Below are positions 1 to 13,674 of a stretch of DNA of 64,000 nucleotides, piece by piece. The stretch spans positions 9,890,501-9,954,500 of the forward strand of contig CM060076.1 of the NCBI GenBank assembly GCA_030533445.1, written 5' to 3'. Source of the DNA: Cyprinodon diabolis. Lineage: Eukaryota > Chordata > Actinopteri > Cyprinodontiformes > Cyprinodontidae. A model generated the notes under the pieces. That model was not told where the DNA came from and did not search any database. It saw only the letters and a list, made by a program, of their open reading frames with translations. Numbering within the stretch: position 1 is the stretch's first letter; every line of letters begins with the position of its first letter. The translations under genes and the position numbers were made by a program.

Positions 1-221
1 GCAAGTTAAACTCCAGAATTTTTAAGACTTTTTAATGCCACTTTAAAAAAAAATTAAAGATCAACTTCACAATAAACACAAGAAAAACTTGGTAGCGACA
101 AATTTACCTTAAATGTTTACATAAACCATAACTTTCTGACCCAGTAGATATTTCAAATTTGGAAAAACGTTCCATATAGGAAGAAAGCTAAAAACACACC
201 AATAACAAATATATTTGTAAC

Positions 222-587
222 TAGTGTTGCGCCGATGCCATTTTTTGGACCCGTTACCTGGCTGTGCAGTATCAGCCGATACCGATACCATCTGTTTGAA
301 ATTGATGTGTGTGTATATATATGAAGAACTGCATACTATTTGGATGTAAAATAATTGCCATCATGGCTTTGTTAAGCTGCTGCCTACCTTTGTGAAGCTG
401 GAAAAAGACTAATCCAAAGTGAATCCAGTAGAACTTTTTATTACCCATCTGGAATGGATGACAATAGTTAAACTTTTGGCTCTCAAAATGGTATCGGACC
501 CCTATTTGTTGGTACTCGCCGATACCGATGCCACCATTTTTGTGCTGGATTGAGGCCCTGCTGTATACTGATATCAGTGCAACACTG
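222..587. mobile_element. hAT-type MITE with 8-bp target duplication
   Basis: The element begins TAGTGTTGCGCCGAT and ends as an imperfect inverted copy (ATATCAGTGCAACACTG). It is flanked by a perfect 8-bp direct repeat TTTGTAAC (214-221 and 588-595), the target duplication length of hAT transposons. Internally it repeats 'CCGATACCGAT' motifs. It has no transposase frame. Confidence 0.75.
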
Positions 588-1694
588 TTTGTAACAACTA
601 CTGAACTGAATTCGCTACATTTTTTTATTCCCTTCTCAATCCCTCTACTGTTATTGCCGGTGTAACATCAAACATTATCCGGAGATTTCGTTTTACTGGC
701 GTTGTTGTTGATGTGAGAAACACTGTGGAGGCATTGCAGAGACAAGGATGGAACAGAATGGAGAAATACCTGCTGCTTAACCATAACTTCATTTTGAGGC
801 TTTGAGTTTCATGCTTTGCACATGTGTCTCCACTGCCTTGATTCCCGTGCTTCATCTACATTCCCTGGTACTGGTTTTAGCCATGCAGAAAACTCTTGGA
901 CGGATAGCCCATTTTTCATTGAATTCAAAATTGCACAATGTTGTCCAGATAAAAAATGTTAGTAGCACATCAAACAACAAGGTCCAGCCACAACATTGTT
1001 TTTAATGGTTCCGCTATCGGGCACAACTAATAATCGTTATGATATGGATTACAATAATAAAATCCTATGTGGTAACAATTTTATTTCCTTTGAAAGACTG
1101 ATTTAAGACATTTTAATACCAATTAGGCCTTTATTTTATATTGAAGAATTCAATGCCTTTTAAGACTTTTTAAGGATCTGCAGAACCCTGGATAAGAGCT
1201 CTGCTTTGAGCTTTGTTGTTCTATGATCCATTTGCTGTGATATCAGTGGTTTTGAAAACATGAATTTTTAAAACCTTGGTATACCTTCACAAAAGATTGA
1301 TATCTAATGTAATCAGCAGAGATTTATTAAAATGACATCTTAACAAAAGTGAAAGCAGTGATTCACTTTTAATGTCATAAATAATTGTAGCCTAAATTCC
1401 AAGACTTTAAACTACAGAGGAAAAGGGAAATCCCATGGGCTCAATATTGGACATTTTCATTTCAAATCTTTAAATAGATCTATGCTGGATCTATCCTGAT
1501 GATCTCACATTGAGATCATCAGGATATACAGGCTTTGAACTTGGCTGTCTTGTACTGGGACACCTTTTATTATACTGTACTTTCCTGTAATCTACATTTC
1601 ATTGCAATAGACAGACCAGGGGGAATTAAACTGACTCAACAAAAATGGTACATTCCTTTACATCATAAATGGGGTAAAGCAAGACTATCTTTAA

Positions 1695-2476
1695 CACTCT
1701 CCTGGCAGATGTTGTAGATTTGCAACAGCTAAATGCTACATAGCTAATTACTCCACATCCATATTTTAAGAGAATTTGTTACTCAGAAGTACAACAGAAG
1801 GACTTAGTTGTGCATTTGCAACAAACAGTTTCTCTCCAGCTCACCAGATGACACTACTGACTCACGTTCAACATGGCTGAGTTCTTGGCGTCACTGAAAC
1901 AGATTTTCTAAGCACCAATTTCATGTAAGTATCACTACCAATTTCCATTATTTTGAAATCAATATTACTTAAGATGAATCAAGAATGTGTATAGATATGA
2001 CACATGCCAATTAGTAGATTTTATCTCCTATGGGTTTTTCACCAGAGGCATCTCAATTTCAATGTTGTGGATTCGCAACGTGTGCCCAAACAGTTACCAA
2101 TGGATGCTACATGCTTTATCTACTAGTTTGCCTATATTTCGAGCAACAGTTTGACAGAAACTGCCTTTTTAAAGGGGTTTTCAGATGTCGGTGGAGGAAA
2201 AAGGTGGAGAAAATTTTATTTTAATTTTTCGAATTATGTTTTGTTAATTTTTTGTTCGTGACATTCCAATAAAGTTAACGTTCATATCAGATTCAGTCTT
2301 CAGTGTTAATTTACCACTCCTGGCCACTGTTGCAAATTTGCAACATCCCAGAATTCAAGCATGTGAAGATCGCTCTCAAAAAAAAAGTCTGAATTGTATA
2401 TTACTACCCCATATGATCATTTTCTCCAAATATATGATTTTTCCTGCAACTACAACTTAATTTGAGCCTGAGAGGG
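1695..2476. mobile_element. TTAA-flanked MITE (piggyBac/Kolobok-like)
   Basis: The termini are CACTCTCCTGGCAG on the left and GCCTGAGAGG on the right, each abutting TTAA (1691-1694 and 2477-2480). The TTAA duplication points to piggyBac or Kolobok superfamily machinery. Short repeats around 'TTTGCAACA' occur near both ends. No transposase is visible. Confidence 0.55.
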
Positions 2477-2958
2477 TTAAATATCTGAATACATTATAAG
2501 TAAGTAAATACATTGCAACCTATAGTTAGTTTTACACCTGAGATCAACAAGTCTAACCTGCTTCAGAATCTAAACTTAAAACATAAAAAAGATCCATCAG
2601 TTGTTATTAGACAAACACTGAATGCCTCCGAACACTATCTAATATAAAGCATGCGCTGCTGTTAACGTGATGCCTGCAAATTAAACAACCCTCTGTGAGC
2701 TACCATTAGCAACTAGCCTGTTAGCTTAGCAACCGCAAGTTTAAAATAATAACAAAGCGGACAGCTGAATCAGTGAGCGCACGAAACAGCATGGAATACG
2801 GCAGACTGTCCCTGCTTTTAACATTATGGAACTCACTGCTGATATTTCAGGTCAGTTTAGTCTTTTTTTCGTGCTAGCTTGCTGTAGCTGCTTAATGAAT
2901 GGGGGGTTGGGCTAGCCTCCAGCATCCTCCATCCTCCACCAGACAATAGATAACTCAC

Positions 2959-3039
2959 CTGATTATAGTGGACCCGGAACGGTTTCAGGTAGTTGGACTC
3001 TGTGCATGGGACGACTTCAATGTTATTAATCTCTTCCAT
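2959..3039 (-). CDS. nudt14: NUDT14 first coding exon (UDP-sugar pyrophosphatase), partial
   Basis: This is a 27-codon first exon on the minus strand. The ATG is at 3039-3037, and an in-frame TAA lies two codons upstream, so the start is firm. The exon ends CAG followed by a strong GTGAGT donor at 2958-2953. The peptide starts MEEINNIEVVPC and ends YLKPFRVHYNQ. It aligns from memory along its length with the N-terminus of human NUDT14, which has a Tyr-Leu-(Arg/Lys)-Pro core and ends His-Tyr-x-Gln at the exon end. NUDT14 is a cytosolic Nudix enzyme that hydrolyses UDP-glucose to UMP and glucose-1-phosphate. The Nudix box is encoded by later exons, and I found none of these in 1-2958, so they must lie outside the window unless the gene is broken. 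An overlapping plus-strand open frame at this position is a shadow. Confidence 0.82.
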
Positions 3040-3455
3040 AATTTACAGCTAGAGCAGGATTTGGAGGTTTACCGATGCCACCGTCTCCTCACACTGACAG
3101 TGAAGGAATTCCTACGGAAGCCGGGGAAGGACAGTCCAGTTTCGATTCGAGTAATGAATTCAAGTGATTTCTTTTCCGTTATACCATGAGTAATATCAAA
3201 TAAATGCGAGGCAGTGTTTCTTCGCAATCTTTAACAGTGAGGTTCAAGATATTAATAAAGGGATTAAACTGAAAAATATAGATAAAAATCATTACAATAT
3301 TAAATAAAAAGAACAGATGTTAACACTAGTTCACCAAAACAATAGCTCACGAGACTACATTCATATCATCAAGTCATCATGTTTAGATTGGACTCCCTTG
3401 ATGAGATGACTGGAGTCTGCTGTGCCATTGCTTGGTTGGAAAGAAATGATTGCCA

Positions 3456-3658
3456 CAGGCATCCCCAAAGTTGGTCCTCGAGGGCCGCTGTCCGGCAGGT
3501 TTTAGAGGTTTCCCTGCTTTAGCACAGCTGATTCTGATGACAGCAGTTCAGCAAAAGCCTGTTAATAAATTATCAATTTAAATCAGCTGTGCTGGAGCAG
3601 AGAAACCTCTAAAACCTGCAGGACGGTGGCCCTCAAGGACCGACTTTGGGGATGCCTG
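3456..3658. mobile_element. Palindromic hAT MITE, copy 1 of 3
   Basis: A 203-bp near-palindrome begins CAGGCATCCCCAAAG and ends CTTTGGGGATGCCTG, with long arms sharing 'GCAGGTTTTAGAGGTTTC'. The same family recurs at 13675-13868 and 14717-14918, where 8-bp target duplications are seen. This copy has no clear duplication. Confidence 0.8.
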
Positions 3659-3929
3659 GAAGGATGGAGTCTGCTGGTACTGTTATTTTCAATGTAGCCT
3701 TACCATTTTTGTTTTACTGAACGCAGTAGCATAAAGGTAACATGCATATTTGAAGATAATAAGACTGAATAATATTCAGAGAATATTATAACTATGATGA
3801 TTATGTGGTGATAATAAAATGATTGATGAAAAATATAAGGAAAGTTGGACTGAAAACTTAAGTAATACTGTTTAGAGAGTATAATCAAAGGCCACTCTAA
3901 CTAAAATATGTTTTCAACCTCTAGACTTA

Positions 3930-4436
3930 GATTTGTATTTAGACAAACTTTATTGTCATCTTTTATATGCGGTGTATACAAAACGAATTGTCGATGTACG
4001 CAGCTTTTCAACAGTGAATGAACAGCTTACAATAGTGAAATGAACTTTACCATTTATAAAGTGCAGCCGTGATTAGAATGTAAACAGTTTAGGATCAAAA
4101 GGAAAACCAGTTTAAAGTCATGGTGCAAAAGGCATTGATATAAAAAATGTTCAGTGGAGTGCAAAATAAAAAATAAAAAATATATATATATATATATATA
4201 TGGTGCAAAATGCAGTAGAACATTGAGCTGCTATTTAAAGCAAATTATTTCAAGCAACTTAGGGTTTCAGCAATTTTACCAATTTCTGGGAGTTTATTCC
4301 AGATTAGTGGAGCATAAAAGCTAAAAGCTTCTTCTCCATGTTTGGTTCCGGGTACATTTGAGCCAGAAGACCTGAGAGGTCTTGGTGGTTGAGATAGCAA
4401 CAAAAATACATTTAATACATTTTGTTGATGGGGCAT
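3930..4436 (-). mobile_element. 3' remnant of a LINE (minus strand)
   Basis: The minus-strand frame at 4436-4245 encodes a peptide with 'RTKHG'-like (GTKHGEEAFSFYAPLIWNKLP) character typical of the C-terminal end of fish LINE ORF2. Downstream on the minus strand the remnant ends near 3940-3960 in a GACAATAAAGTTTGTC-like tail. It is heavily truncated at its 5' end and not functional. The exact LINE clade is not determined. Confidence 0.6.
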
Positions 4437-4859
4437 TAATTAATGTATAAATTACAATAAGTATTTTTCTTTCGGTATATAATAGTTATCGTAACATAAG
4501 TTTGGTGATTTATTCAGGTGCAATGTTTTAAATTCCAGCGGCTGTGCAATTTCAAACATGAAATGTTCCAAATAACCCTTACAAATTTAGTTATTTTTGA
4601 CTTTAGTATTAAAGATAATCATAAAGTTCTGTGTAGTCTGGGATGGGGATTTTGGACTTTTTGTCTTCTTAAAGCATCAAATAATCTGAAATTTTCTAGG
4701 ACTTCTTGGGTAGCATGGCAGCTAAATAATGGATTAAGATTTAGCTACATTTTATCAGCCACACTTGGTTGGTGCCTTACCTCCTAAATTCAGTGGATCC
4801 CTTTGTTTCTGATTATTATAACTTGACTAAAACCTAATCTGCTGCTTTTTTTCTCAATA

Positions 4860-5050
4860 ATTTGGACAAATATTTTTTATTTTCTATATCTTTAATTTTC
4901 TGTATTATTTTGACCTATTTTTTTATTGTTTTAGGTAATTTTAGTGCATTTAATGATGTTTGTATTTCTTCTTTTGTGCAGCACTTTGTTCTTGTTTTTT
5001 TAAAGTGCTGTATAAATAAAGTTATACTGGATTCAATTGGACTATCTTGT
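4860..5050 (+). mobile_element. Probable LINE 3' tail
   Basis: A T-rich stretch ends in 'GCACTTTGTTC...AAAGTGCTGTATAAATAAAG', a form common at the 3' ends of fish LINE copies. A similar tail occurs at 12290-12375. No coding part is recognisable. Confidence 0.4.
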
Positions 5051-8000
5051 ATTTTTGTAATTTTAAGCTTATAAAATCCTCTAGACATTACTACACTTGT
5101 TTATTCCTAATATTTGTAGAATGATACAGCTGAATGTCACTATGTTAATTTCAAAACAAAAAAAGGCTCCTTTACTAAAAAAAAGAAAAACCTGAGAAAT
5201 GGGTGACCAAAAAATTCAAAGATTTACTCACACAGTCCCAGTTTGTCAATAGAGGTGTTTATTATATAATTGCTTACCTGTACGAATGACAGCAAAAAAG
5301 CAAACAACTGAATGCTGCTGCATTTCACTATTGTGTTTTAACATGTTCCCTAAACCCAAGTTTGTTTACAGGTCCAACTTTGAAAGCACAACAATTACTA
5401 ACAGTCTCAGACCACTATTGTACTATTTATAGAAGGCAGCCTTTCTGGCGTATGTACAAGATAAGGTCAGGTAAAATTTTAACGCCCCAGAGGGGTGATT
5501 TGTTTAACAGACAGAAGTCACTCAGCTGCAAAAAACACATATCAGGATCAGAAAAACAAAACATAATCAACAAGATGTATGTATATTTACATGTACAACC
5601 ACACAACAAAGTTTAATGTCAGTTGTTCTTTAATTCTTAGTACAGAAAACAATCAGTATAGGCATAACAGGTCTGATTTTGTTAGTGTTGCTTGGCTACA
5701 TGAAGCGAGATCATGAGATTTTTTTTACATAACAGTTGAAGGTTACATTCTTTTGTTGCCTGGATCTGATGGTCGTACAACAGGTGCTTATGTTAAAGTG
5801 TATTTTACATGGGGCAATAATTTTGGTTTGTGCGTTACTGTAATCAAAAAGCAGTAATTATCAGCCTGCATATCTTCCAACTTTTACTAAACTGAGGCGA
5901 ATGAAAAGACAAAACAGAAAAAAACAGAATACAATCTGCATAAATATGGTTAGATGCCATTAAAAGATCTGTAAAAATCTGTATGTACAAATATATGTTG
6001 CAAAAATAAAAGAGGACTCAGTATCCAGCCCTGTGGATCCCCAGGGGTTGAAAAGACTTTCATAGAATCTTCTTTTCTTTTATACAAAGAAAATCCTATA
6101 TTTTAAACAGCCAGGTATATTTGCTGGATGTCAACCTTAAAAGAAAACAATGAACCCCCCATAATTAAATGCTGCTGTGGGGTCAGGTGGAAACAAGATA
6201 AAGTTCATTGTATAGCTTTGTAAGACAGTTCCAGTGAAAATTGTGCTCCAGTGAAAATGGCTTATTAACATTTAAATGTGATTTATTTTTAGTCTCCAAA
6301 AATTGTAGTATTTAAAAAAGCAAAATTAACATACAAAGGAGTCTCGCTTTTCATGACTGGCTCATAATGCCATATTAAACACATTTCACCACGTTTTGAC
6401 CAAATTACTTAAATTAATCTTTAAGTTGCAAGCAACAGGCCACACCCTTTTATGGACATTTGAGAGATCTTAAACTAACAGTTTCTGGCTTGCTTGATAC
6501 AATTAGATATTAAGCTGCTGGCAATTTCTTCAGCATTTTAAAAATGAATACCTCCTCTGGGACTTTTTACTTAATGACCTCTTAAGGTTCTCAAATCAAA
6601 ATCCCACGTGCAGTTTCTCATGAGTCGAAACATGAGCAAAGTTTCTCCCCAGTGTTGAGTAATGAATAAGAAAAGGGTGTGAGACATTTTTCTCACAAGC
6701 TCAACCTAATGGGTGAGGCTACATGATGTCACCTTCTCATATCAATAACAGCCCGGAGAACAATCTTCAGAGACTCCAATCTCAATGGGGTGGACTTCCT
6801 CCTGCAAACTACCAGTCTATACCACCCCAGTCCGCCGCCCACTGTACAAGGACAGGACATAACACTTTTACAAACTGATTTACATCGAAATAAATAAAGG
6901 CCAAGACCAAACAATGTGCAGACCCAAAGGAGGAACCGGCGTCTCTCTGCTTAGAAAGCTCAATCTATATCAGCCAATCCGGGCAAGCTGCAGGGCACGA
7001 TAAGAAAGGAGGGACTGTTGAGTTGAAGCATTGTGCTGGAGTTCACCTCCTCTAGTTTGCTGGTACACTCTATAGGAAACACAAAGAAACAGTGGCAGAC
7101 CAAAAAGCAGATGAAACAACAAGGAGTTATAAATACATGAGTGGAGACGAACAATCACTATTCTCAAATCAGGCATATATTTGTCAGAGTCTGTAGGTTC
7201 TTATGAAGATTGTTCTTTGTATTGCTGCCCATTGAAGCTGCATATTTTGTTACATTGTAACCTCAAACTTCAGAAGTTTAGATTATGTGATAGAGCAACA
7301 TAAAGCCATGTAGGGTGCTGTTTTAGTATACAAAACATGCAGCAAACAACAAAACATGCTGCAAACAAACAAAAGAATGATGCACACTTCAACGCACCAG
7401 AAACTAAAAACAATGTGGCAGAAAGCAAATAAATATTTTTTTCAAAGGCTAACAACGACCGCAAGCGGTCTGGTGCACTTCCGTTTTGTGAAGTAACATT
7501 TTTATTATTCCTGTGTCTGCAGCACCTTAATCAATTAGCCTCTGTAATTTGCTTTATTCTGTTTATTTAACAAAAGAAATCTGAAAAGTGTGGCATGCAT
7601 TTGTACACAAATCCACTAAGCAAATACTTTCTTCACCATCCAGCCTCCCATTTTCTTGCTAAAGTAAAGCATACCTACAGCGTGATGCTGCAACCACCAT
7701 GGTTTCTGGTTGGGCATAAGTTTTCCTCTACACATTGTTTCCTTTGCGTTTTAGCTGTCTTCCACATATTTCTCATTTGTGTGTGTGAATTTACATTGTT
7801 TTTTTTAACAAACATAAAACAGGACTGGTTTTATTCATTAATATTGCATCTTTCTTATTGCCACCCAACCACAAAAGCCAGTAGTTTGAATATACCTAGC
7901 CTTCCCCTTGATCCATTTTCTTTCAGTCTTTGCAGTTTGTATTTAGCTTGTTAGAAACATTGTTTTTTTTCTTGTAGTTATACCAAATCATTGGATTAAA

Positions 8001-9840
8001 CTGATCTCCACAAAAATAGTTCTACTTCTTGGAGGCGAACTCTCTGTTGTGCTAATACTCAGAGATGCTCTTCTGCACAACTAGGTTTTAATGACTGGTT
8101 GTTACTGTTGCCTTTCTATCAGCTTGTTTCGGGTCTGGCCATTCTCTTCTGACCTCTGGTATCAACACAGCAATTGTACCCACAGAACTGCTGCTCAGTC
8201 AATATTTCCTCTTTTTCAAACCATTCTCTATAAACCCTGGAAATGGTTGTGTGTGACAATCCCAGCACATATACAGTTTCTGCAATTTTCCAACCAGACC
8301 TTCACCTTTCTTCTGTATTCTGATGCTCGGTGTTAACTGCAGCTGATGGACAGGTGTACCAATCTTTCTGTAATCCACAATTTATGTTGACTCTTTTAAC
8401 ACCTTAAGATGTGTTCGATTAAAAATCCTCTTACTTAATGCGTGCCTTCATCATTTCTTTAAACATTTCTATTATTCTTGTGACACTTTTTTTAATCTTT
8501 GAAATATGCTATAAGTTTAAAAATTTACTTACATTACATAGACATATTTCATGTCATCTACTAATTCTGACTTCTGGGCCTCATGTGAACGTTTACTAAT
8601 CAGAAGTTTTTCCATAAGTCTTATCAGCCTCTCAGTTAGTTCCTGGTGCTCCCAAAACGTGCTAATCCTATTCTCCTAAGAGCATGCAGGTGGAAGGTCC
8701 ATGGCAGTCATGGCCAATTAGTACTTGGACGCAGATGATACAGAGCAGAAATCCAAAGGCTCTGTCCAACACCAAACGTAGGGCCTTTTGAACCCAATAT
8801 CTATCTTCTTGTCTTTCTTTAAAGTTGACCATGCTATTTATGTAATGGTTGACATTTTTCTAACTTTAAAAGCCTTTTAAAATTCTTAAAAAATAGGTTA
8901 TAATGAAAGAAGTTTCACTTCTTTCACCTTTTCAGACATAAGCACTGAATTAAACATAAAATCCTTCATCATCAAAAATGAACAGTTAAATACATTTTTA
9001 TTGCCTCCTTTCAAGTAGTTTTTAGTTAATGCTGTAAAGCTCATAGACTAACCATAGTTTTAGAGGTGAAAGACTCGGCTGTTGCCTATCCATAGCAAAG
9101 TTTATCAGTCAGGGTCAAGCAGGGATTTAGCCCTGGGCCTTTGGGAATGCACTTAACCAAGGTGGCAGCTGCGTCTCTGTTAACGGGCTCACAGTGTTGG
9201 TTAATATGGCTGCTTTCCACCCATCCAGCAGTCTGGACGCTCAGCCTCCTCGGTCGTTGTCCTGGAGACGCTCCTAAATCCCAACACCACAGGCTGGATT
9301 TCAAAATAGCGCCCCATGTCCAGAAGGGCACTTGATAACATCGAAACAGAGATGCACTTTGCTTCTTTGGGGTATGCGAGGAGCTGCTGGAGAAGCCACG
9401 GTGAAGACACAAAGAAGTGATGGTGACAAGACAGAGTTAGCAGGGTGTGTCTTAACTGATCAGATGCAGGATGTTCACATTGAGGTTATTTTCACAGTAT
9501 AACTGTTAAGTCAAATGAAAGGCATTTAAAGGCTAAATGCAGATTTTAGCTGCAAATTTCAGACTCAGAGAGTTTGCTGAGAAGCTTTCAAACTAAATGG
9601 TAAATCATCTTATTTGCTCTGGTCCTTACTGAACAGTGAGCATCATGGTAAGAATGGTTCATGACTCAAGCAAGTAATTTTTATGTACCATTTTCATATC
9701 TACATTTAATGTTGAATGATGTGATATGAATCAAACCTTTTGTGAAAAAAGCTGGGAAAGAGCAATCAAGGCTTTTTCCCACCAGGAGATGGCAGGGTCT
9801 AAATCAAGTCAAACATTGCAATCTCCTTCCTGGTTAAAAT
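5050..9840. other. Intergenic DNA, no recognisable gene
   Basis: Only short, unsupported open frames occur. The minus-strand frame at 9410-9201 reads like possible protein but matches nothing I know and has no splice context. The rest is AT-rich with no repeat I can name. Confidence 0.4.
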
Positions 9841-9846
9841 ATATGG

Positions 9847-9905
9847 ACCCCCCACCCCACCCCCCCCCACCCCCACCCCCCCACCCCACCCCACCCCACC
9901 CCCAG
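9847..9905 (+). repeat. C-rich simple repeat (CCCCACC-like)
   Basis: A low-complexity tract of C runs broken by single A or AC steps, about 59 bp long. Confidence 0.9.
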
Positions 9906-10923
9906 CAAGCCCTATGGAAAACCTTCTCTTATAGGCTCTTGTATTTTTAGAAAATGCAGTTATTGTTTTCCTTCCCTTTAGCTTGTGTAGCCCAGGATGT
10001 GTTCAAGGTCAGTATTCCTGTTTTGTCATCATTATTGTACAAGACCCACAATGCTCAGGCTTTGGTTGGTTTCCTGGTACTTGTTAGTCTTCTGTAGAAA
10101 CAAACAGACCCGAGGCGGAATAAGGTGGTGTCAAAGTCAGCCTAATGTGGTTAAAAAATGTTTGAACTCAAACTTAGCTGCACATTATAGTGAGGTAGGG
10201 AGCTCTATAGGAGCCAAATGGAGTTCTATAGAGACAAATTTACAAACAGTTTCGGCAACACTTATGCATATCGTATAAAATTATTGAATACTATTAAAAG
10301 ACTTATAAAGCTGTTCATTGAATTTTAATGACTTTGTCCAGGATAAGTCAACCAAACCAAAGAATCATCTATAATGAATCTCTATTTGGCATTTGACTTC
10401 AGTGACTTTTCCCAATTTAAGTCAATAATCTTAAATAAAACACACATCCGATCTTTCATTGCAGTCTGTGTGCCTGTTCAATACATTTCTAAAACATTAT
10501 TCTAAAGATAAACGGATAATGAAAAAACATTATTTCAATAGAGGCACAAAATGCTTATTTTTCAGTTTGCAACAAGCATTCATTTGCAAGAAGAGCTTCT
10601 GGTCTAAACAGACGGAAAAAATACCTTTTTTTGCTGAAGACATCGTCCTCACCTTGAAAAAGGGGAAATTGGTCAAAGTTGTGTTGGAGCTAAATACTGA
10701 AAAATTCAAGAACCTTTAAATTACCTGAAAAGGGTCAGTTTGGTCACCTTCCAGCATTAATGTAAAAAGCATAACCTGCAATGGAGTGGTTTTGATGAAG
10801 ATAGGCTAAGTGTATTGAAGTGATAAAACAATAGAGCAAAAGTTGTGAAAAAACAACTTTAAAATTGATTTAGGCAAAGGCTCTCTATCCAGTCTGACTG
10901 AGTCTGACTTAGAAGAATTGGTA

Positions 10924-11216
10924 CACTGGAAAAAAACATCTAGAAATAAGTAAAAGTCACTGTGATTAAGTGTATATATCCTTAATTTGAGTAGATAAAC
11001 GAGACAGCTTGCCAATGGAATGAAGATATTTACTCTTAAAATAAGATAATTAGATAAACTGCACTTGAAATTAGACAATGCAATTGTGTTTTCTTATTTT
11101 AAGGTTAAATTATCTTGTTCCATTGGCAAAGAGTCTCTTTTATCTCCTTAATTTAAAAACAATTGCACTTATTTTTAGAAAAAAATGACTTATCAAGATT
11201 TTTATTTTTGCCAGTG
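10924..11216. mobile_element. TIR MITE 'CACTGG' family, copy 1
   Basis: It begins CACTGGAAAAAAA and ends TTTTTGCCAGTG. It contains mirrored segments with 'CTTATTTTAAG' and 'CCATTGGCAA' and is about 293 bp. A second copy in inverted orientation lies at 51519-51809, where TA flanks both ends, suggesting a TA-targeting (Tc1/mariner-type) MITE. Confidence 0.65.
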
Positions 11217-13640
11217 ATCAACATTAAATATCAATTAGCAATGAGGCTTAATACATCCTGGACAAGGCAACAAAGAAACTAACAGCTCAAACAACCAGGT
11301 AATGTTACACTTATACCAAAATGGCAATTTAAAAAGTGTAATATATGTTTTTGGACAGGAGGAACAGAACCATCGCAGAATTCAACAGCTGGATCTTCCT
11401 CCAGCAAGTTACAGCTGCACAGAGAATTTATGTTAATAGCTTTCTGACGGGTCCCTGATAATGAGACTTACAGTAATGTTTCCCCAAAGAGGTTCAGTAA
11501 AATTGCGAGAGGATGGTCTCTATCTGTTGCTGCTCTTATCTTTGAAGTTAGACACTACAGGACACCTGCTGCTCTTCCTTCACTGTCCTCCTGCTGAGAG
11601 AAAGCCTATTTTTATAAGTCAGACCCATTGTGTTTTACCTAGGATGACTAGAGAATGTCGCAACCAAGTGGCACACAATCCTTAAACGTGAGATGGAGAA
11701 GAAAGGGGTGAGGGGCAGGACATGGACCCCCCGCCCATATTCATCCCTTAGGGAGCACATGCCATTAGAGGTAATTATCTGCCAGGGAAGACCAATAATG
11801 ACACTCTCTAGTGCCCCCTGAACAGCATATGCTCATTTATACAGAAGAGCTAGAGTACTATTGAATGCAGGGGGGCTGAGGGACATGATGCTAACAGCTC
11901 TGAGGTGACGTAGATTCTACCTTTGTTTAACCACAAATTCCAGTTCTCTAGGAGCTGCGAATTTCATACAACCTTAACCTTTGTGGTTAGATATACAAGA
12001 AATTGTTGAACATTTTTGTAAGAAACGGGAGATTTTTTTTTTCTGAGTCAGAGAATACAATTCACAAAAATGAGATTTTTTTCTAAACCATTTCTGAATT
12101 CACTGTAGATGGAGTCTGGCATGAATTTGCATGTCTTTACTCAAAGATATGTACAAACTTGAATATGTAGACTTACATCTTTAAATATGTGAAATTACAT
12201 TTGAAAAAAGCTCACGAAGGCATTAGATTCTAGTTACATTAATTTTTAACCATGTTGTAGCTGTTTTACTTTTTATCTGTACTGTTTTATGTTTTTTTAT
12301 TTATTTATTTTCTATTCAGCACTTTGGTCAGCTGTGGTTGTTTTTAAGTGCTTAACAAATAAAATTGGATTGGATAAAACATTTTTTTATGAACATTTGG
12401 GGGGGGGGGAGGGTTATAAAGTGAAAAAATGCCCTCATCTATGAATCTAAACCCTGAGTGGCAAACACTTCTACTGATTTTAGATCTATTTTTGTCTAAA
12501 ATGAAATGGGAGCAGGTATATATTTAGAAACATGTCACTGATTACAAACTGACCTAGATGTTGGATGAGAATGAGCTGATTAGCTTTTATATGACTTAAA
12601 GACATTAGATAATAGATAAAATGGTTATTGGATTCTCATTTGCAGGTTTACTGCAATTTATTTATTGGCATCAATGTTTACTTTAACAATTTCCTTTTCA
12701 TTCTACATTATCATGTATTTCATTGTTTTTAACCACAGATTATGCTTTCTCCAGTGTAAAATTATCTTTTTATAACTAGACTGGATAGCCATTTATTAAT
12801 ATATTACATGTTTTTTTTAAATTTCTTATTATAAATCACACAATTATATTCAGTAATTGTGTTATTTCAGTCTGAAACTGACACAGTTTGAATCCAGCAG
12901 CACTCTGATAATTATCAGAAGATAGGGATGAGTAGCTGGTTGAATAAATTAGTTCCTCAAGGTCAGAGCAGGGGACCTGAGGTGAATTACTGATCAGTGA
13001 TATGGTAGGCATGCATTACTGCAACAGTAGAGGCTGTTTGGCTCCAAATCAGCTTTTCTTTTATCTAAAATGAAGAGTTTTTATTAAAAAGAGGTTTGTG
13101 GTTGGAGAAATCTATAAAAGGTAAACAGAGAAGTAGTTAAAATGTATTTAAGAAGGGGTGCACTGGAATCCATGAGACTGAAATATCTTATTTTAAGCAT
13201 TAAAGGTTTCAATCAACTGTCCAAAAAAAGTATACAAATTCATATACCTAAACAATAGTTTTGTTTCCAAGAAATTGAACAAGAAATTGTTTATAATTTT
13301 TCAGTTATATTAGGCCAAAAATAAAAGGTAAATGAGAAATATATAATCTGGTCTATTAAATTGATTTTGTTACATATTTAATGTGAGATTTGTTGTAATG
13401 TGAGGCCCTATAGGCTTAAGAGTCAAATGTTCCTATATGACATGCTGACACCATAGGAGTAAAAATAAACTAAAACTGTACTTGGGCCGCTTTGCTAGAA
13501 ACATTTATAAGACTGCTAGATCCTACTCTTTTACTTTTGCTTTACATGCTCACTGACAAATGGATACAGACAACTATTTTCTTGCTGAGGAGTACTGCTT
13601 GGCAAAAACCATCTTCCAAGTGTGAAAGAAAAAAGGCGTT
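11217..13640. other. Intergenic DNA with a LINE-like tail at 12290-12375
   Basis: I see no gene. At 12290-12375 a T-rich stretch runs into 'AGCACTTTGGTCAGCTG' and ends with an AATAAA-like tail, resembling fish LINE 3' ends. A short G run is at about 12401-12409. Nothing else is recognisable. Confidence 0.4.
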
Positions 13641-13674
13641 TGCTTCAATTCAATTCAACTCAGTTCATTTATAG

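Larger units (their letters stand above)
1..2958 (-). other. Probable NUDT14 intron 1 with two MITEs; no exon seen
   Basis: I find no coding exon here. If NUDT14 continues to the left, all of this is its first intron. It contains a hAT-type MITE (222-587) and a TTAA-flanked element (1695-2476), described separately. The rest is AT-rich unique-looking sequence. Confidence 0.5.

Noticed and set aside
2791..2851. Plus-strand frame MEYGRLSLLLTLWNSLLIFQ ending at a GTCAGT donor, like a signal-peptide first exon
   Set aside because: No matching downstream exon was found, and the region lies inside the presumed NUDT14 intron on the other strand. It could be chance; RNA evidence would be needed.
9201..9410. 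Minus-strand frame MSSPWLLQQLLAYPKEAKC...
   Set aside because: It reads plausibly as protein, but I recognise no family, it has no splice-linked neighbours, and frames on both strands are open here. It may be a pseudogene fragment.
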